From Calamus simplicifolius (Eukaryota > Streptophyta > Magnoliopsida > Arecales > Arecaceae), in the NCBI GenBank assembly GCA_900491605.1, contig UESW01003900.1, positions 2,100,727 to 2,164,726 on the forward strand: a DNA stretch of 64,000 nt, given 5' to 3'. Shown here one piece after another: positions 33,968 through 46,399 of the stretch. Each line of letters starts with the position of its first letter. Position 1 is the first letter of the stretch. The position numbers and the translations under genes were made by a program. The notes under the pieces are model-generated. The model worked only from the letters and a program-made list of their open reading frames with translations, had not been told where the DNA came from and did not search any database.

Positions 33968-35294
33968 TCAGACTGAATGAACTGGGCTGTGCATCTGGGC
34001 TGTGCATCTGGGCTGTGCTTGGACAAAGCCTATCTGGAAGGCCTTGTTATCTTCCTTATGATGATTATATGATGTTGTAATCTTCATAGGGGTCTTGTGC
34101 AAACTGCATTGTTGTTGTTGGTCTGGTTGTGATGATCCAATGTCTTCTTCGTTGTCTGAGTCTCCAAGTTGGGATAGTTCTTCCAATAGTTTTTTCTTCA
34201 ATTCTTTTCTGTTGGGAGGTTTACCTGTTGCTGGAGAGACTGAGCCTTTTTCAGGCTTTGGAAATTGTTGAGGATGGTCATAGGTAATAAGCCATAATTT
34301 GATGTTGCTTATTAGTAGTCTTTCCCCTGACTGGAAGTTTTTCCACCATTTGATTCTGAACCTTCGTTCCAGGATGGGTGGATATTGATGGTCTAGAGTC
34401 TTGCTGATGGTAAAATCCCATCCAAGGATCCATGGGACTTGAAATTCGACTGAGAACATGATGGATTTGTTTCCATAAGTAGCTGTTCTGAGGTTGTCTT
34501 GGAAATAGTCCCATGAGTGTTGTATTTCTTCAGTAATATGTCTTTAGCCAATCCAAAGTAGATCCACCAGTTATGGACCCAATTTGGGATTTTTTTGTTG
34601 AACTTTTGGCAGAAGCTGAAGAACCAACTGTGATTTGTGGGTTTAAGGTAGAAGGCTTTGAACCAGGCCTCTTGGTAATCAAAATAGTTGTATTGTGGGG
34701 GTGAATAGGTTTGGGAGAATGTTTTGGACTGATAAGGATTTCCCCATTCTTCTTTGGTGATGAACTTTAGGATTTTGCACTTCGAATAAGCTATGGCTTC
34801 TGAATCGGGCTCTGGAGTATGGGTTATTTCTGCAGAATCTGAGTCTACCAATATGAACTCATAATACTCTTGGGATTTCAAGGGTACTTCATATCCGGTA
34901 GGTAAATGATGTTGGATTATTTTGCCATTTACCGAAGGGAATATTCTGGATAGTTTGGGAATTTGCTGGTCACTCAGTTCATCTTTTTCTAACAGTTTTA
35001 CTGTAAGGAACAATTTTTTGGGATGTACGGGTTAACTGGAGGTCGTCTGGGTGGACTAGGTCTGGCCACACCAGGACTTGGTGGACTAGGCTTGGTTTGA
35101 TTTGGGCTAGAAAGTGACCATTTTAGCTTGGTTTGGTTTGGGCCAGGAGGTGACCATTTCTGAGTGGCCTGGGAGTAACTTTGGGAAGGTGAGGCAAGGA
35201 CTGAGTACTGGATTTTAATAGGAGTGATGGTTCTAAGGGGTACCAAGGTCATGGGCTTGGCGTAGGAGGCTTTGGATCTGGGCTTTTCTGACAT
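33968..35294 (-). pseudogene. Caulimovirid ORF after pol, function not recognised
   Basis: Starts at the ATG at 35292-35294 and overlaps the pol end by 46 nt in another frame. The N-terminus is Pro/Ser/Lys-rich (35294-34998). After a frameshift in an A-run near 35010 it continues with a conserved-looking aromatic segment (HSWFFSFCQKFNKKIPNWV, then HNWWIYFG) near 34540-34625. After another shift near 34535 it has ILGWDFTISKTLDHQYPPIL and an acidic C-terminus (LGDSDNEEDIGSS). Total length would be about 440 residues. By position it corresponds to the ORF following pol, where some genera encode the translation transactivator, but I see no motif that proves this. Confidence 0.6.
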
Positions 35295-37440
35295 TTCGTT
35301 CCTGTAAGGAATTCTCTGGTTAGAAAGTCTGGTAGGCTATTTTCTGTTCCTTTTATAAATTCTATTTTGAAATCAAATACCGATAAAATAGCTTGCCATC
35401 TTGCAAAAATTTGTTTGGAAACGATATTTTCAACATCCTTTTCTAAAATATCTTTTGCTGATTTGCAATCAATTCTGAGAAGAAATCTTTTAAAATAAAT
35501 CTTCTTGAAATTTCTGAATGCATGATACAATTGATAGAACCTCCTTTTTTATTGTACTGTAATTTATTTCTGCATTAGTCCATATTCCCGAATGATATCT
35601 GACTAAGGTTTCCTTATTACTGATTTTTTGTTTAAGAATTCCTCCGAATCCTATGTCTGAGGCATCTGTTTCAATAATGACTAATGCTGCTGGATTTAGT
35701 AGGTTTAGGCAGGGAAGTTTTTTGACCAACATTTTTACTTTTCTAACAACCTGGGTTTGTTCTTCTATCCATTTTGTTTTCTTTTTTCTAAGTTGAGCAT
35801 ACAAAGGTTCTAGGGTGATTCTTAGGTTCGGACAAAGTCTGCTACATAGTTAAGGCATCCTAGGAATCTTTGTAACTGGGTTTTCTCTCTAATTTCGTTT
35901 GGAAATTTGTCTGCAAACTCTACAGATCTCTCAATGGGCTTAATAGTGTCATGATATATATAATGCCCTAAAAATCTTATTTTAGTCTGGAAGATTTTAA
36001 TCTTAGGGGCTGAAATTACTAACCCATTTTGCTTTGCCAGATTATGAAACTGCCTTATGTGTTTGACATGTTGCCTTAAGTCTTCCGAGAAGATTAATAC
36101 ATCATCGATGTAAACTATTATGAAGTGTGATTCTGAGTTAAATATCGTATTCATCATGTTTTGGAATTCACTTGGGGCGTTTTTAAGTCCAAAAGGCATT
36201 ACATTCCACTCATAATGCCCAAAGGGTACTGTAAAGGCTATTTTGTACCTATCTATTTCCTTTATCTGTATTTGCCAAAATCCTGATTTCATGTCAAACT
36301 TAGAGAATATTTTTGCTTTATAGAGCCTAGATAAAAGATCCCTTTTGTTAGGTATAGGATACCTAATCCATTCTAAGACCTTATTTAGAGGTTTATAATT
36401 GATGACTAATCTGGGAGTTCCTCTTTCTAATTCTGAGGCCTTTTGAACATAAAAGGCTGAGCATGACCAAGGAGACTTACTTGGTTTTATGAGTTTTTTA
36501 TCTAAGAGATCTGATATTTCCTTTTTACAATATTCTAATAACTCTGCGTTCATCTGGATAGGTCTAGATTTAGTTGGAATATTTATTTCTTTAAAATTTT
36601 TAATGTAAGGTAGGCTGACCTGATGCTTTTGTCTATCCCAAAAGGCTGTGGGGTTTTGACTGCACAATTCTTTTTCTAATTTCTTCTGAATTTCCTTTAT
36701 TTTGTTTTTCCAAAAGTCTTCTTGTAATTGTTTTTCTATTTTAGTTATTTTGATTTCCTCTTTAAGATCTAATAGTTGTTGTTCTTTATATTTTAAGGTC
36801 TGTATCTTTTGAATACTAAGGTCGTCTTTTAACAAATTGATTTCTTTGGTTTTCGTAGGGTTTACAAATTTGAAAGTAATCTCTCTATCTTCGGAAACAT
36901 AGGTTGATATTCCTCCTTCATCGATTCTCATAGGATAAAGAAGGGTTAGGAATGGTGTTCCGAGGACAACAGTTTGAATGTCTTTGGCTACCATGACTGT
37001 TGTTTTGAAGCAAATATCATCTTGGCAAATATTTACGTCCGATATTTTATATTTAACTTTGAGGCTCTCATTATTAGCCGTATACAGATTCTCAGTAGTT
37101 TCTTCATAATATTTTTTTGGAAACAATCCTTTTGGTATACAGTTCATGTCTGCTCCGGAATCAACTAAGGCATATACCTCTCTAGTTTCTTCTCCTACTA
37201 CTAGTCTAACTCTGGCGTTCCATCTCTGAACTTTTACGGCCGTGATTTTATTTAAATAACTATCTTGTTCACTTTCTTCTTCTTCCTGAAGAATTTCTTT
37301 CTTTGGGTTTTTTAACTCTTCTATTTCTATTCTTAGTTTCTTAATTTCTATTTTGATTTGTTTAACTTCTATTCGTAGTTGATGAATTGGGTCCGTTTTA
37401 AATTTTTCTTCTTGCTCCTTTTGTTTAATTATTTCTGATA
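35249..37440 (-). pseudogene. Caulimovirid protease, reverse transcriptase and RNase H
   Basis: The frame is open from the end of the coat-protein region in the -1 frame relative to it, with no early ATG (the first ATG is inside the protease). Order: coiled-coil Lys/Glu-rich N-terminus (37250-37440); aspartic protease site DSGAD at about 37148-37162; Lys/Glu linker; RT with RLVINYKPLN, FDMKSGFWQIQI and the catalytic YIDD box (about 36105-36120); connection (FLGHYIYHD); RNase H (ETDASDIGFGGIL near 35650, RIDCKSAKDILEKDVEN, and IKGTENSLPDFLTR near the end). Single-base frameshifts near 35825 and 35495 break it, so it is inactive as sequenced. It would copy the viral RNA to DNA in the cytoplasm. 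Confidence 0.9.
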
Positions 37441-37443
37441 AGC

Positions 37444-40400
37444 TTAAAATTTCTTTTTAGCCTTAGGTTGTAATTCCCTTTTGAGTTCATCCACGTAATT
37501 TTTTCTTATTTCCGGATCATCAGTTCTTTCTATTAGGTCTATGAGTAGATCGCTTCTTTTGCTGTTGATCATATTAATTTTAAGATTTTTAGTACAGCCG
37601 CATAAGGATATTTCATCTATGTTTTCAAAGGAAGTTTCTTCTTCATCAGAAGAACTTTCTTCTTCATTTTCTTCTATTAGGTTGATCTTCTCATATTCTG
37701 AACTATCCTCTACGTCTGAAGGGTAACTTTCTTCACTTTCTGATAACATTAGTTCTAGTATTTTTTCCTTCTGGTTTTCTGGAATATCCATTCCTTGGAT
37801 TTGGGATATTTTATATTTTTTACAATTCTTGCTAAAGTGGCCCCTTTTTCCACATCGATAGCAGGTTGCTGTTTTTCTTCGATTGGTATTATCCCTTTTC
37901 TTAGGAGTTTCCTTGAATTTTTGGTCTCTGGATTTCCACCTTTCTTTACTAGGAAAATTCTTCTGTTTATTTGATCTATTTCTAGAGTATGTTGGTTTTT
38001 CAACCTTTCTTTTATCTTTCTTCTTTTTCTTAGAAGGGGGTACTAGTACTTCGTATCCGTATTGTTTACAAAATCCTCCTAATTCTTTTCTGGGTGTAAG
38101 TTCGTTTCTTTTCAACTTAGATTGGAGTTTCATTTCTGTGCATATCTTTAGTGCTGTCGTATTAATGGTTTCGACAATGTTTCCATAGGTGACGTGTTCC
38201 CAGTTAATTTCACCCTGGTATTTTTCTGCTAAGGCTTCACTAACCTTTTCGGAGAATAGGCTTGGCAGTCCTGATATGAATTTTTCTTTCCAAAAGGGAG
38301 AATTGCAATCCTCCCTTTCAAGGACTCGACATAGGAAAACATCCCTATACCATCTGAAGTCTTGCATTTTAGGACATCTGAGTTTCATTAAAAGCATTCG
38401 GTTATTCTCTTGCTTTATGTCTTTTGTTCCTATGAACTGTCTGTATATTGCATGGAGTAGAGTGTCTACCCCATTATGTTCTTCTGAGGTTTCAGTAGAC
38501 TCTGATTTGACCATAATTTTAGTGCTATTTATTATGAAGTCTCTTTCTTCAGGCTTTAAATATCGATTCCACCATCCTTCTAATTGTCCAGTGAATCCTT
38601 GGACTAGAATCCTAAGGGTATCTTTCTCAGATGTACTTGAGGCTCTTAGGGCTCCCGCAGCCATATTCATTTCTCTTAAAAGATTCCAGATTTCTTTTTC
38701 TGACATTCCATCTAAGTTTCATTCATAAACTACTCCGCTAGTATAGGCCTCTCTTCTAAAACCTTTTCTTTCTTCAAATTGGATATCTGGGGGAGTTGGT
38801 CTAGGATAATAATCCTTCTGTGTTTTATAATATGTTTGTCCTTCATTTTTTAGCTTATTTATTCAATTTTTAGATTCTTGTGATGATATCATATTCAGTC
38901 TAATTCCTTTTAGTTTATCTATTATCAGGTCTTCTTTGGTTTTAAATCCTTTTTCCCAGCCGTTATCCGTCTGGAAAAGAGGCTTTTGCATTTTTATAAT
39001 TTGATCTACTCTTGGATTCTGGACCTTTTGTTCAAGAGTCTTTTCTATCTTATTCAATTGTCCTGATATTGTATGTAGGGCCTGATTGCTATAATTGTTT
39101 TGTTGTGCTATCTTTCTAATCTCATTGCTGGTTGCTGGGTAACTGTCGTTTTTTGGTTTGATGGCTTTAAATGGAGAGGCTATAACTATTTGATTTCTAT
39201 AATTAATCTGACATTCATCTAAAGGGATGTGTTCTGAATTTATTTTCTTATTTTCTGTAGTTTTCCAAATTACTCCTAGAGACTTAAAAGGGAATTTGCT
39301 TGTAATTTTCTTGTTCTTACATTCTTCTTCAAGCCAAGTGAAATAAGGGATTTCTAATTCTAGGGTATTCATAAACCTATAGTATTCTTGTTTTAAATCT
39401 TCTCTTTCTTCTGGGCTGGTTGCTTTCCACAGCCAGTCAACCTTTTTCTTGTTATGCTTTGCTTTAAAGTCTTTTCTGATACTTTCTTTATTAATCTCAA
39501 ATTTTCTTTTTATCATGTTTAGTTGGTTTGGTATGTCTTCTTTCATTTGAGAATAAGTGGGAGAATAATTTGCTTCTTCATAAAATAGACTCGGGACATT
39601 TGATTCTAGATCAACCCCTTTAAGTTTTAAGTTTCTTAGGCTAGTTTCTCCTACTTCTGAACCGGGATTTCTCATGCTATAGGATCTTCTAAAATTATAT
39701 CTAACCGTTCCTTTATCATCTTAGGCTATTTCATTTATTATTCTATTTTCTCTGACTGATCTCCTAGGAGGCTGAGTTTTTTCTAAAGTCCAATTGTTTT
39801 CAATTCTTACCCCTTTCCATTCACTCATTTGTGGTACTACCGACTGATGTCTCTCGTCTGTTGCTAAAAACAGGGTTTTTCCTGTAGGTGATTTTCTTAT
39901 TCCTTTAGCATTGACTCGGGTTTTCATCATCTTATAACTTATTCTGTAGACAATACTTAGTGGTTTAAATTCTAATTTTATATTTTCGTATCCTGCTACC
40001 TTTATGGCTAAAACTAAGGAGTCTTTAATGGCTTCGTCTACGGCTAGACTTAGGTTGGGATAGTTTTCAAAGTAAATAGGTCCCCAACTAACATTGGTAC
40101 TAATGGCACTAAGAATTGCATCTTCTGCCTCGTTGAAGCGATTATCTTTTAATATTATGAATATAGGTTTATCCATTCCCTTTCTGTGGTTTGGGATTAT
40201 GGCAACCTGTACTGCTGCAATGTGCATGTATCTAAGTCTATCATCAATATTGAAAGACTGTATGTCCTTTCTTCTAAAAAGCCTAACACTAGTTTGTCCA
40301 TTTTCTAGCTTAATGTGTAGATCATGTTCTGCGATTTTAACCCTTCGTTCCTCAAAGAGGCTAAAGCTTCCTCTCTTATATATCTGATCAGATTTAATTG

Positions 40401-40569
40401 TTGAAATTTTCTTATTTGTTATATCGATTTCTGTTGCTGATACTGATCTATTTAATACATTAATGGTTTCTTCTGGATAAAAGTCTTGATCGCGGGTTTC
40501 ACTATCTTCTAGGTTTTCAATCTCATCTAATCTTTGAGTTCTGGTTAGTCTTCTAATTATGCTATTCAT
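37444..40569 (-). pseudogene. Caulimovirid movement protein and coat protein region, one broken frame
   Basis: Three blocks lie in the same frame, so this was probably one polyprotein. Block 1 (ATG at 40567-40569 to 39721) is a 30K-type movement protein (RYMHIAAVQVAIIP, WGPIYFENYPNLSLAVDEAI), which would open plasmodesmata for cell-to-cell spread. Block 2 (39720-38863) is Lys-rich, unassigned, likely the coat N-terminal part. Block 3 (down to 37444) is the coat core (GFTGQLEGWWNRYL) with a basic stretch and the zinc knuckle CYRCGKRGHFSKNC near 37820-37860, then an acidic Ser/Glu tail. In-frame stops at 39721-39723 (TAA), 38863-38865 (TGA) and 38719-38721 (TGA) separate the blocks. Confidence 0.85.
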
Positions 40570-40976
40570 TTTGGCTCCTAGGGATGATGGGAACACTGCC
40601 AGGAACACTGCCAGACTTACGCTCTTCTGCTGGCCTTACGCTTACCAACGGACTCACGCTTACCAACGTTTCCCCCTAATAGCCTATTGAACAGCTTAAT
40701 TAAAGTTTCAACCATTGCTCTAAGACTCATTGAGATTAAAGATAGGAGGCTAGTGAATCCTAGAATCCTGACCTTTTTCCAGTAAGAATTATAAATGTTG
40801 ATTAAGGCAAGTAAGTTCCTTAAATCTCAAGAGATCTCGTCCGGCCGTAGCTCATTATTCCCATGGGTCATAAGTGTACTTTCGTACACCCGCTCAGGAG
40901 GCGAGATACTTTCGGATTTATGAGACTTGTCGCCGGGGTGTGTGTGTGTGCGTGGAGATCTAACATGGCTCTGATA
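40570..40976 (-). promoter_or_regulatory. Viral leader with tRNA-Met primer site
   Basis: About 400 nt between the viral edge and the movement-protein ATG. At the edge the minus strand reads TATCAGAGCCATG (from 40976), the initiator-tRNA-Met primer site without its first TGG. It includes a short repeat (CGCTTACCAACG, twice near 40640-40665). No coding frame of note. Confidence 0.75.
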
Positions 40977-41870
40977 GAGTCCAGTAAGAGAGAATCACAT
41001 TCTTCTTTAAATATTCTAAGAACTCATGGCTTAAGTATTCCCACCTCGATCTGATCGAAGTATCTTAATACTTTTGCCATTTTGTTTTTCTACCTTGGAT
41101 CTGAATTCTTTGAATTTTTCAAAGGTTTTAGATTTGTGCTTCATCAGATATACATAATCATACCTGCTATGGTCATCTATAAATGTGATGAAGTAAGAAA
41201 AACCTCCTATTGCCTGAATATTGATAGGACCATATACATCCGAAGGTACTAGTCCTAAACATTCAGTTGCTTGCTCACCCTTTTTAGTAAAGGATGACTT
41301 AGTCATTTTGCCACATAAGCATGACTCACATTCCTCAAATGATTCCCAATCGAATGAGTCCAAGTAGCTATCCTTATGTAACTTGGTTAAACATATTTCA
41401 TTTACATGGCCTAAACGATAAGCCATAGGAACGAGTTCTTAAAATTATTTGATTTTAATTTCTTAGTTTCTACATTGAGAACATGGCATTGTAAATACAA
41501 AACATAAATCCTGTTGAACATTTTAGCAGAACCAAAGAACATTTCATTTTTTTAAAAATTAAAATTCTTTTATTTCTAATTTCAAATGTATATCCATCAT
41601 TTACAAGATATGAAACAAAAATAATATTCTTTGTTATGTTTGGAACATAGTAACAATTACCAAGCTCCATTACAAGCCCAGTGGGCAAAAACAAAAAACA
41701 AGATCCTACAGCTAAAGCAGCAACCTTTGCTCCATTTGCCATGTGCAGGATCACTTCATCTTTCTCCAGCTTTCTACTACTTCTTATCATCTGCATATTA
41801 ATACAAATATGAGATCGACAACCGGTATCCAATACCCAAGTGGAATAAGAAGTAACAGAAAAAACATCTC
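40977..41870 (-). pseudogene. Copia A duplicate: protease and integrase N-terminal half
   Basis: Second copy of 28783-29660. Integrase piece at 41031-41426 (GHVNEICLTKLHKDS, ECESCLCGK, FITFIDDHSRYDYV, ending RSDRGG). Protease at 41470-41840 with the catalytic site intact (LDTGCRSHIC), unlike the other copy. It is cut at 40977 where the viral copy begins, so RT and RNase H are missing. Confidence 0.9.
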
Positions 41871-42710
41871 AATCATAAATATACCTAATGTAGAAGCATC
41901 TATATATTTCTTTTCTTTCAGGTTAGCTAGATAAGCCTTGCAGTTTCGCTTCCAGTGCCCTTCCTTACCACAGAAGTGATACTTTCCCTTGGCTACTTTA
42001 TTTTTCTTAATGCCCTTCCTTGGTTTAGTTGCTTGGCCTTTTAGACCTTATTCTTCTTTGGCTGATTCTTACGAGCGCCAGAGGACTCCATGACCATAAC
42101 CTGCCCCTTTTCTTTCTTAATGTTGGGCTCGGCATTCGTCAGCATATTCGCGAGCTTAGGTAAAAATGCCTCTAGCTTGTTCATGTTGAAATTAAGAACA
42201 AACTACGAATAGTTGGGAGGTAGTGACTGTAGAACCAAGTCAATACTTAAGTTTATGATCCATTACAAAATCCAATCGTGCCAACTTCTTAATCAGATTG
42301 ATCATTTTCAGTACGTGGGCACCCACTGATGAATCCTTAGTCATTTTGCACTAAAACAACTCTGTAGAGGTTTGAAACCTCTCATATCGAGACTGTGCAC
42401 TAAACAACTCTTGCAAGTGCATTAAAATCTCCTGAGCATTCATATGCTCATGCTGTTTCTGAAGATCAGGTGACATCGTAGCCAATATCAAACATGTGGC
42501 TATTTCTTCACCATCTTTATACCGTTTGTATGCCACATGAATCTCAGTCGGAGCATTCGCTGGTGGGACCTTTGATGTAACCTCATCTAGGACAAAAAGA
42601 ATTTTTTTAGATCGAAGAACGATCCTTACATTCCTTAGCCAATCAGGGAAGTTGAGTCCAGTCAATTTGTTGGATTCTAAAATATTCCTAAGGTTGATGT
42701 TTACACTCAT
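41871..42710 (-). pseudogene. Copia A duplicate: gag
   Basis: Second copy of 29700-30512, from the ATG at 42710. It stops earlier than the other copy (119 residues) because of a TAG codon at 42351-42353. It carries the same altered zinc knuckle (FCGKEGHWKRNC without the first Cys). Confidence 0.9.
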
Positions 42711-44412
42711 GGTTTCTTTGATAACCTACATAAAATTAGAATGAGTCAATTGCTATGAATACTAATCACCAACTTAATATAGTAATTCAAGATTTTTAAT
42801 TAAGTTGGTTTTTCCCACTATTTTATCAAGGTTAATAGCTCTCTCTATTAATCTCGAGAAATTGACATTCAATTTCCTTAGTGGGCTAGGATCCTCATTT
42901 GAATTATCTTGACCTTGGCTTTGGCACAACAAATCTCGATAAGCCAAATTTGGTAGATTATCATCAATCACATCTAATGTGACTCCTAGATCATTTAGGA
43001 GACATTGCCTTGTCAATCACATCCATATGTGATCACCCTAAAGTTTGCCTCTAGATTAGACTGACCCTGACTTTGGCCAATTATGCCAGCTAATCTAGTT
43101 AAGTCAACCCATTGTTCATAATCAACTCCTCATAAGTACACTCGACCTCGGCTTTGGCACGACAAATCTCATGACTTAATGATTTTATATCATATGAACA
43201 ATGGAAGGCTAATGACTTAATATTCGTGAAGGGATTTAGCACATATAAGTTCCATCTACATCTACAACATTTGTACTATGCTAGGTTACATATCCTATAT
43301 GTAGATTTTAGATTAATCTTTATTAACCTAAAAAATATCATAAGATCAAATCTTATGATTTGGGATTCCTAATCAAATTAGGATCCCTGACCACTATCTG
43401 ATATAGAAACCCTAATTATGTAACCAGATCTATTGCTTCTATCCTGATTAACCTTATTGATCTAATCAATTAAGAGTTTTCCATAACAATGGCCAGAGTA
43501 GCTGATCAATGGGGTCCTATTTAGCACACCCTTCGATCCTATTGAATGGGTTTTCCCAAGCAGCAAATGGATCAATTAAAAACCATGATCACACTTATCT
43601 TAGACACCAATGTATGTAAGCCTAATTGATCAGACCAATATTGGGATCTTAGGATCAAGCAATGATGTGGTTAAGTCAAAGTTTCCTAAATCTTTATCAT
43701 CTATTACATTTTATGATAGCTATAGAAATGATCTTGTTAGGGTATTATGATAAGAATTCTTAATTCAAATTTTAAAAATTTAAATTACAAATTTTAAATT
43801 TTTTTATCATTTAATTGCATGTTATGACATGTCTGTTTCACATCCAATGTAAATCCTAATGTCTCTAACAAACCCTAATCATATTCTTGTCATGATAATA
43901 TTTTAGATTCAAAATATAAAATTTTAAATTCCATATGATTACATTTAATCACAATCTTATTATGATCTAAATATTCAAAATAATTTTTCAATGTTTATTC
44001 ATATAAATATCAGATCTTAATCATATCAATAATTATGTTAAAATTAAATCCTAAACATGATTTCTAGGATTTCAGCACATAGTATCTATCATGCATAAAT
44101 AATAATTATCATTTTAACATGACACAAATATGATTAAATCTAAATTAATTATTATTTATTATCATATAATAAATCTTTATCTTTGATATCACATATCAAA
44201 GTACTTTATTTTAACATGATAATAAACATGCATAAATCTAAATAATATTGTTTATCATCAAATAATAAATATTTTATTTTATTTTAGATTTATTATCAAC
44301 ATATGAAAACTATTCATGATTTTAATCTTCATAAGATGCATAATAAAAACTCATATTATCAATCATATTGACTCAAGTATCCTATCAGATAAATGAATCT
44401 GTAGCCTAAGAT
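42711..44412 (-). other. Copia A duplicate: leader
   Basis: Second copy of 30513-32213 with only scattered base changes and a few short indels (for example near 43190 and 43997). Confidence 0.9.
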
Positions 44413-44425
44413 GGCTCTAATACCA
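44413..44425 (-). promoter_or_regulatory. Copia A duplicate: tRNA-Met primer binding site
   Basis: The minus strand reads TGGTATTAGAGCC, identical to 32214-32226, next to the LTR end CCCATCA. Confidence 0.9.
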
Positions 44426-44426
44426 C

Positions 44427-46399
44427 TGATGGGAATTATGTATTCAAGACATGAATCAAATTCATAAAAACGTAGCAGAAGATATAATACAAAATTCTCA
44501 AATGTCCAGGATCTTTAGGAACATATTTATTAAAATTAGAAATAAAGTCTAAAACATTAGATTTATTCAGGTAAATTTCAAAGTGCGGTGAATAGTAAAA
44601 AGTGAATAGTAACTATGAACAGTAAAAATCAACAGTAACACGAATAGTAAACATGAACAGTAAAAATGAACAGTAAAAATGAACAGTAATACGAATAGTT
44701 AGCATGAATAGTAATATTCGCTATAGAGAGGGATGCTAGCGCCTCTTGAATTTCCTTATAGAAATATTCAAAACAGCCGTAGATCTAAAAGATAAGAAGA
44801 AGAGAAGGAATATATTTATAGGGAGAGAGGGAAGAGAGGGAGTGAAAGAAACGTTCCAAAAGAGAAGAAGAAACCTCTTTTCTCATGGTAACCTTAATCC
44901 AAGGAAGAGGAAGAGACTTCCATTTTCATGGTAACGTTATGGTAACCTTAATCCAAGGAAGAGGAAGAGACTCCCTTCTCATGGTAACGTTAATCCAAGT
45001 GTCACAATCTCAGCCTTTAAAATTAGGAGTTAGTTATCACATAACTACATGCCCCAATTTGTACGTGTTCATCATCATCGTACCGTAGAGATTCATCATG
45101 TCTTATCTCATGGACATGAATCCTTCTTTACATGGCTGAGATTTATCATCCATACCCAAATAATCAAATCCATCCATCAATGAATCAAGCTATATTTGGG
45201 TATCAATTATTTATTCATCATATACACAAACAATTTCTCACTAACATTCCTTCTACTATAATGGATCATATCCATTATTATTTTATCTTCTTTAAATTGG
45301 ATATTACCCAATTATTTAATTAATCATCTTATCTGAATTATATCTAATTTAATTTTTATTTTAATTCATCCAAAATTCTCCTTAATGCGTATAACCTATT
45401 AGGTCCTTTAACATGTTGGCAATAATCATGTCCTAATCATAAACCCTAGGAATGATTAGGACATGATTACAGATCATGAGAGGCCTCTAGCAAAGCATCA
45501 TGATCATCCAACTGCTAAAGGTTTTGTTGACGTGCCATCAACAATACATGTCCATGAATAGTTACCGTATGATCAAATCCTTTCGTCACATATCCCAGAT
45601 CAATCAGTGGTATGGAATATGTCAACCCTATAATTGATCTTTGTTTACTTGATCTCAGAAAAAATTAACTCATATGAATTAGAACTTCAAAACCATTTCG
45701 AATTCCAACTCAACCTTGAAAGGATTTAACAATCAATTTAATCCATCAATTGGTCGTGGGATATAACCCTTTCTATCAAGGGAGACGAATCCTATCTTGA
45801 TCAAATACCATCTTCATGTGCTTCATGTCATACCCAACCAACACCATATTTGCCAATCATGGTTAGAGTGACATTTGGATATCGTCAAAGCATGACATTC
45901 CATACATAAAATGCAATGAAGATTTCAAGTCAAAGGATCACTCACACTACCGTCATTAGAGATCAACCATCGACACTATATAGAATATCCATATGGAATC
46001 TCTATATGGGTCATCCAATGCATCATTACAATAACGAGCATCCACACACCTATCCAAGTATCTTCATACTTTAGCTTATGAAATCAGCTGCTTATCTCAA
46101 GGGTAAGGATATGCAATGTGTGATAGTCTCACAATGTTCAATGGTGTCTAGTCCCATCTACACATCGACTAGAAAAATTTAAAGAATCGAACCATAACGT
46201 GCAATTTGGATCTCATAATTTGTAATCTCTATTACAAATTTTATATGCACAATTCACATTCTTTTGGACTTTATATCACAGACATATATATCAAATATAT
46301 AATAAAAGATATCTATATAGATAAAGAAACCATTTTTATTTGATTTGTATTCATAGAGTGTATATAGCATCCAATCCGATTGGATCTAGGGCATATACA
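44427..46399 (-). mobile_element. Copia A complete 5' LTR
   Basis: 1973 bp, minus strand, from TGTATATGCCC (46399) to CCCATCA. It is the full-length partner of 24582-26537, but over 44580-44727 carries the CAGTAA-repeat insert in place of the 3' LTR sequence. Numerous small differences from the 3' LTR. The 5-bp flanks (CAAGT before 24582, GTGAA after 46399) do not match, so no target duplication is visible. Confidence 0.85.
44580..44718. repeat. Insert of AACAGTAA/GAATAGTAA repeats, copy 2
   Basis: Same block as 32371-32493 with one extra unit (AGTAAAAATGAAC). Here both sides are LTR sequence. Confidence 0.7.

Larger units (their letters stand above)
32494..40976 (-). mobile_element. Endogenous caulimovirid (plant pararetrovirus), about one genome length
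   Basis: 8483 bp on the minus strand. It begins at a tRNA-Met primer-site motif (40967-40976) and contains, in order, leader, movement protein, coat protein with CCHC knuckle, protease, RT, RNase H, a further ORF, a repeat block, a TATA box and two small frames. Length and order fit one complete Caulimoviridae genome (7-9 kb) opened at the primer site, which is position 1 of the circular genome by convention. Every large ORF is broken, so it is defective as sequenced. No LTRs of its own, as expected for this family. Genus not assigned; the fused MP-CP order recalls petunia vein clearing virus and the endogenous florendo/solendovirus groups. Flanked by 3.7-kb direct repeats of copia A. Confidence 0.9.

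Noticed and set aside
32494..40976. Reading the RT region as another Ty3/gypsy retrotransposon
   Set aside because: No LTRs at its ends, a 30K-type movement protein is present, and there is no integrase; the set fits Caulimoviridae.
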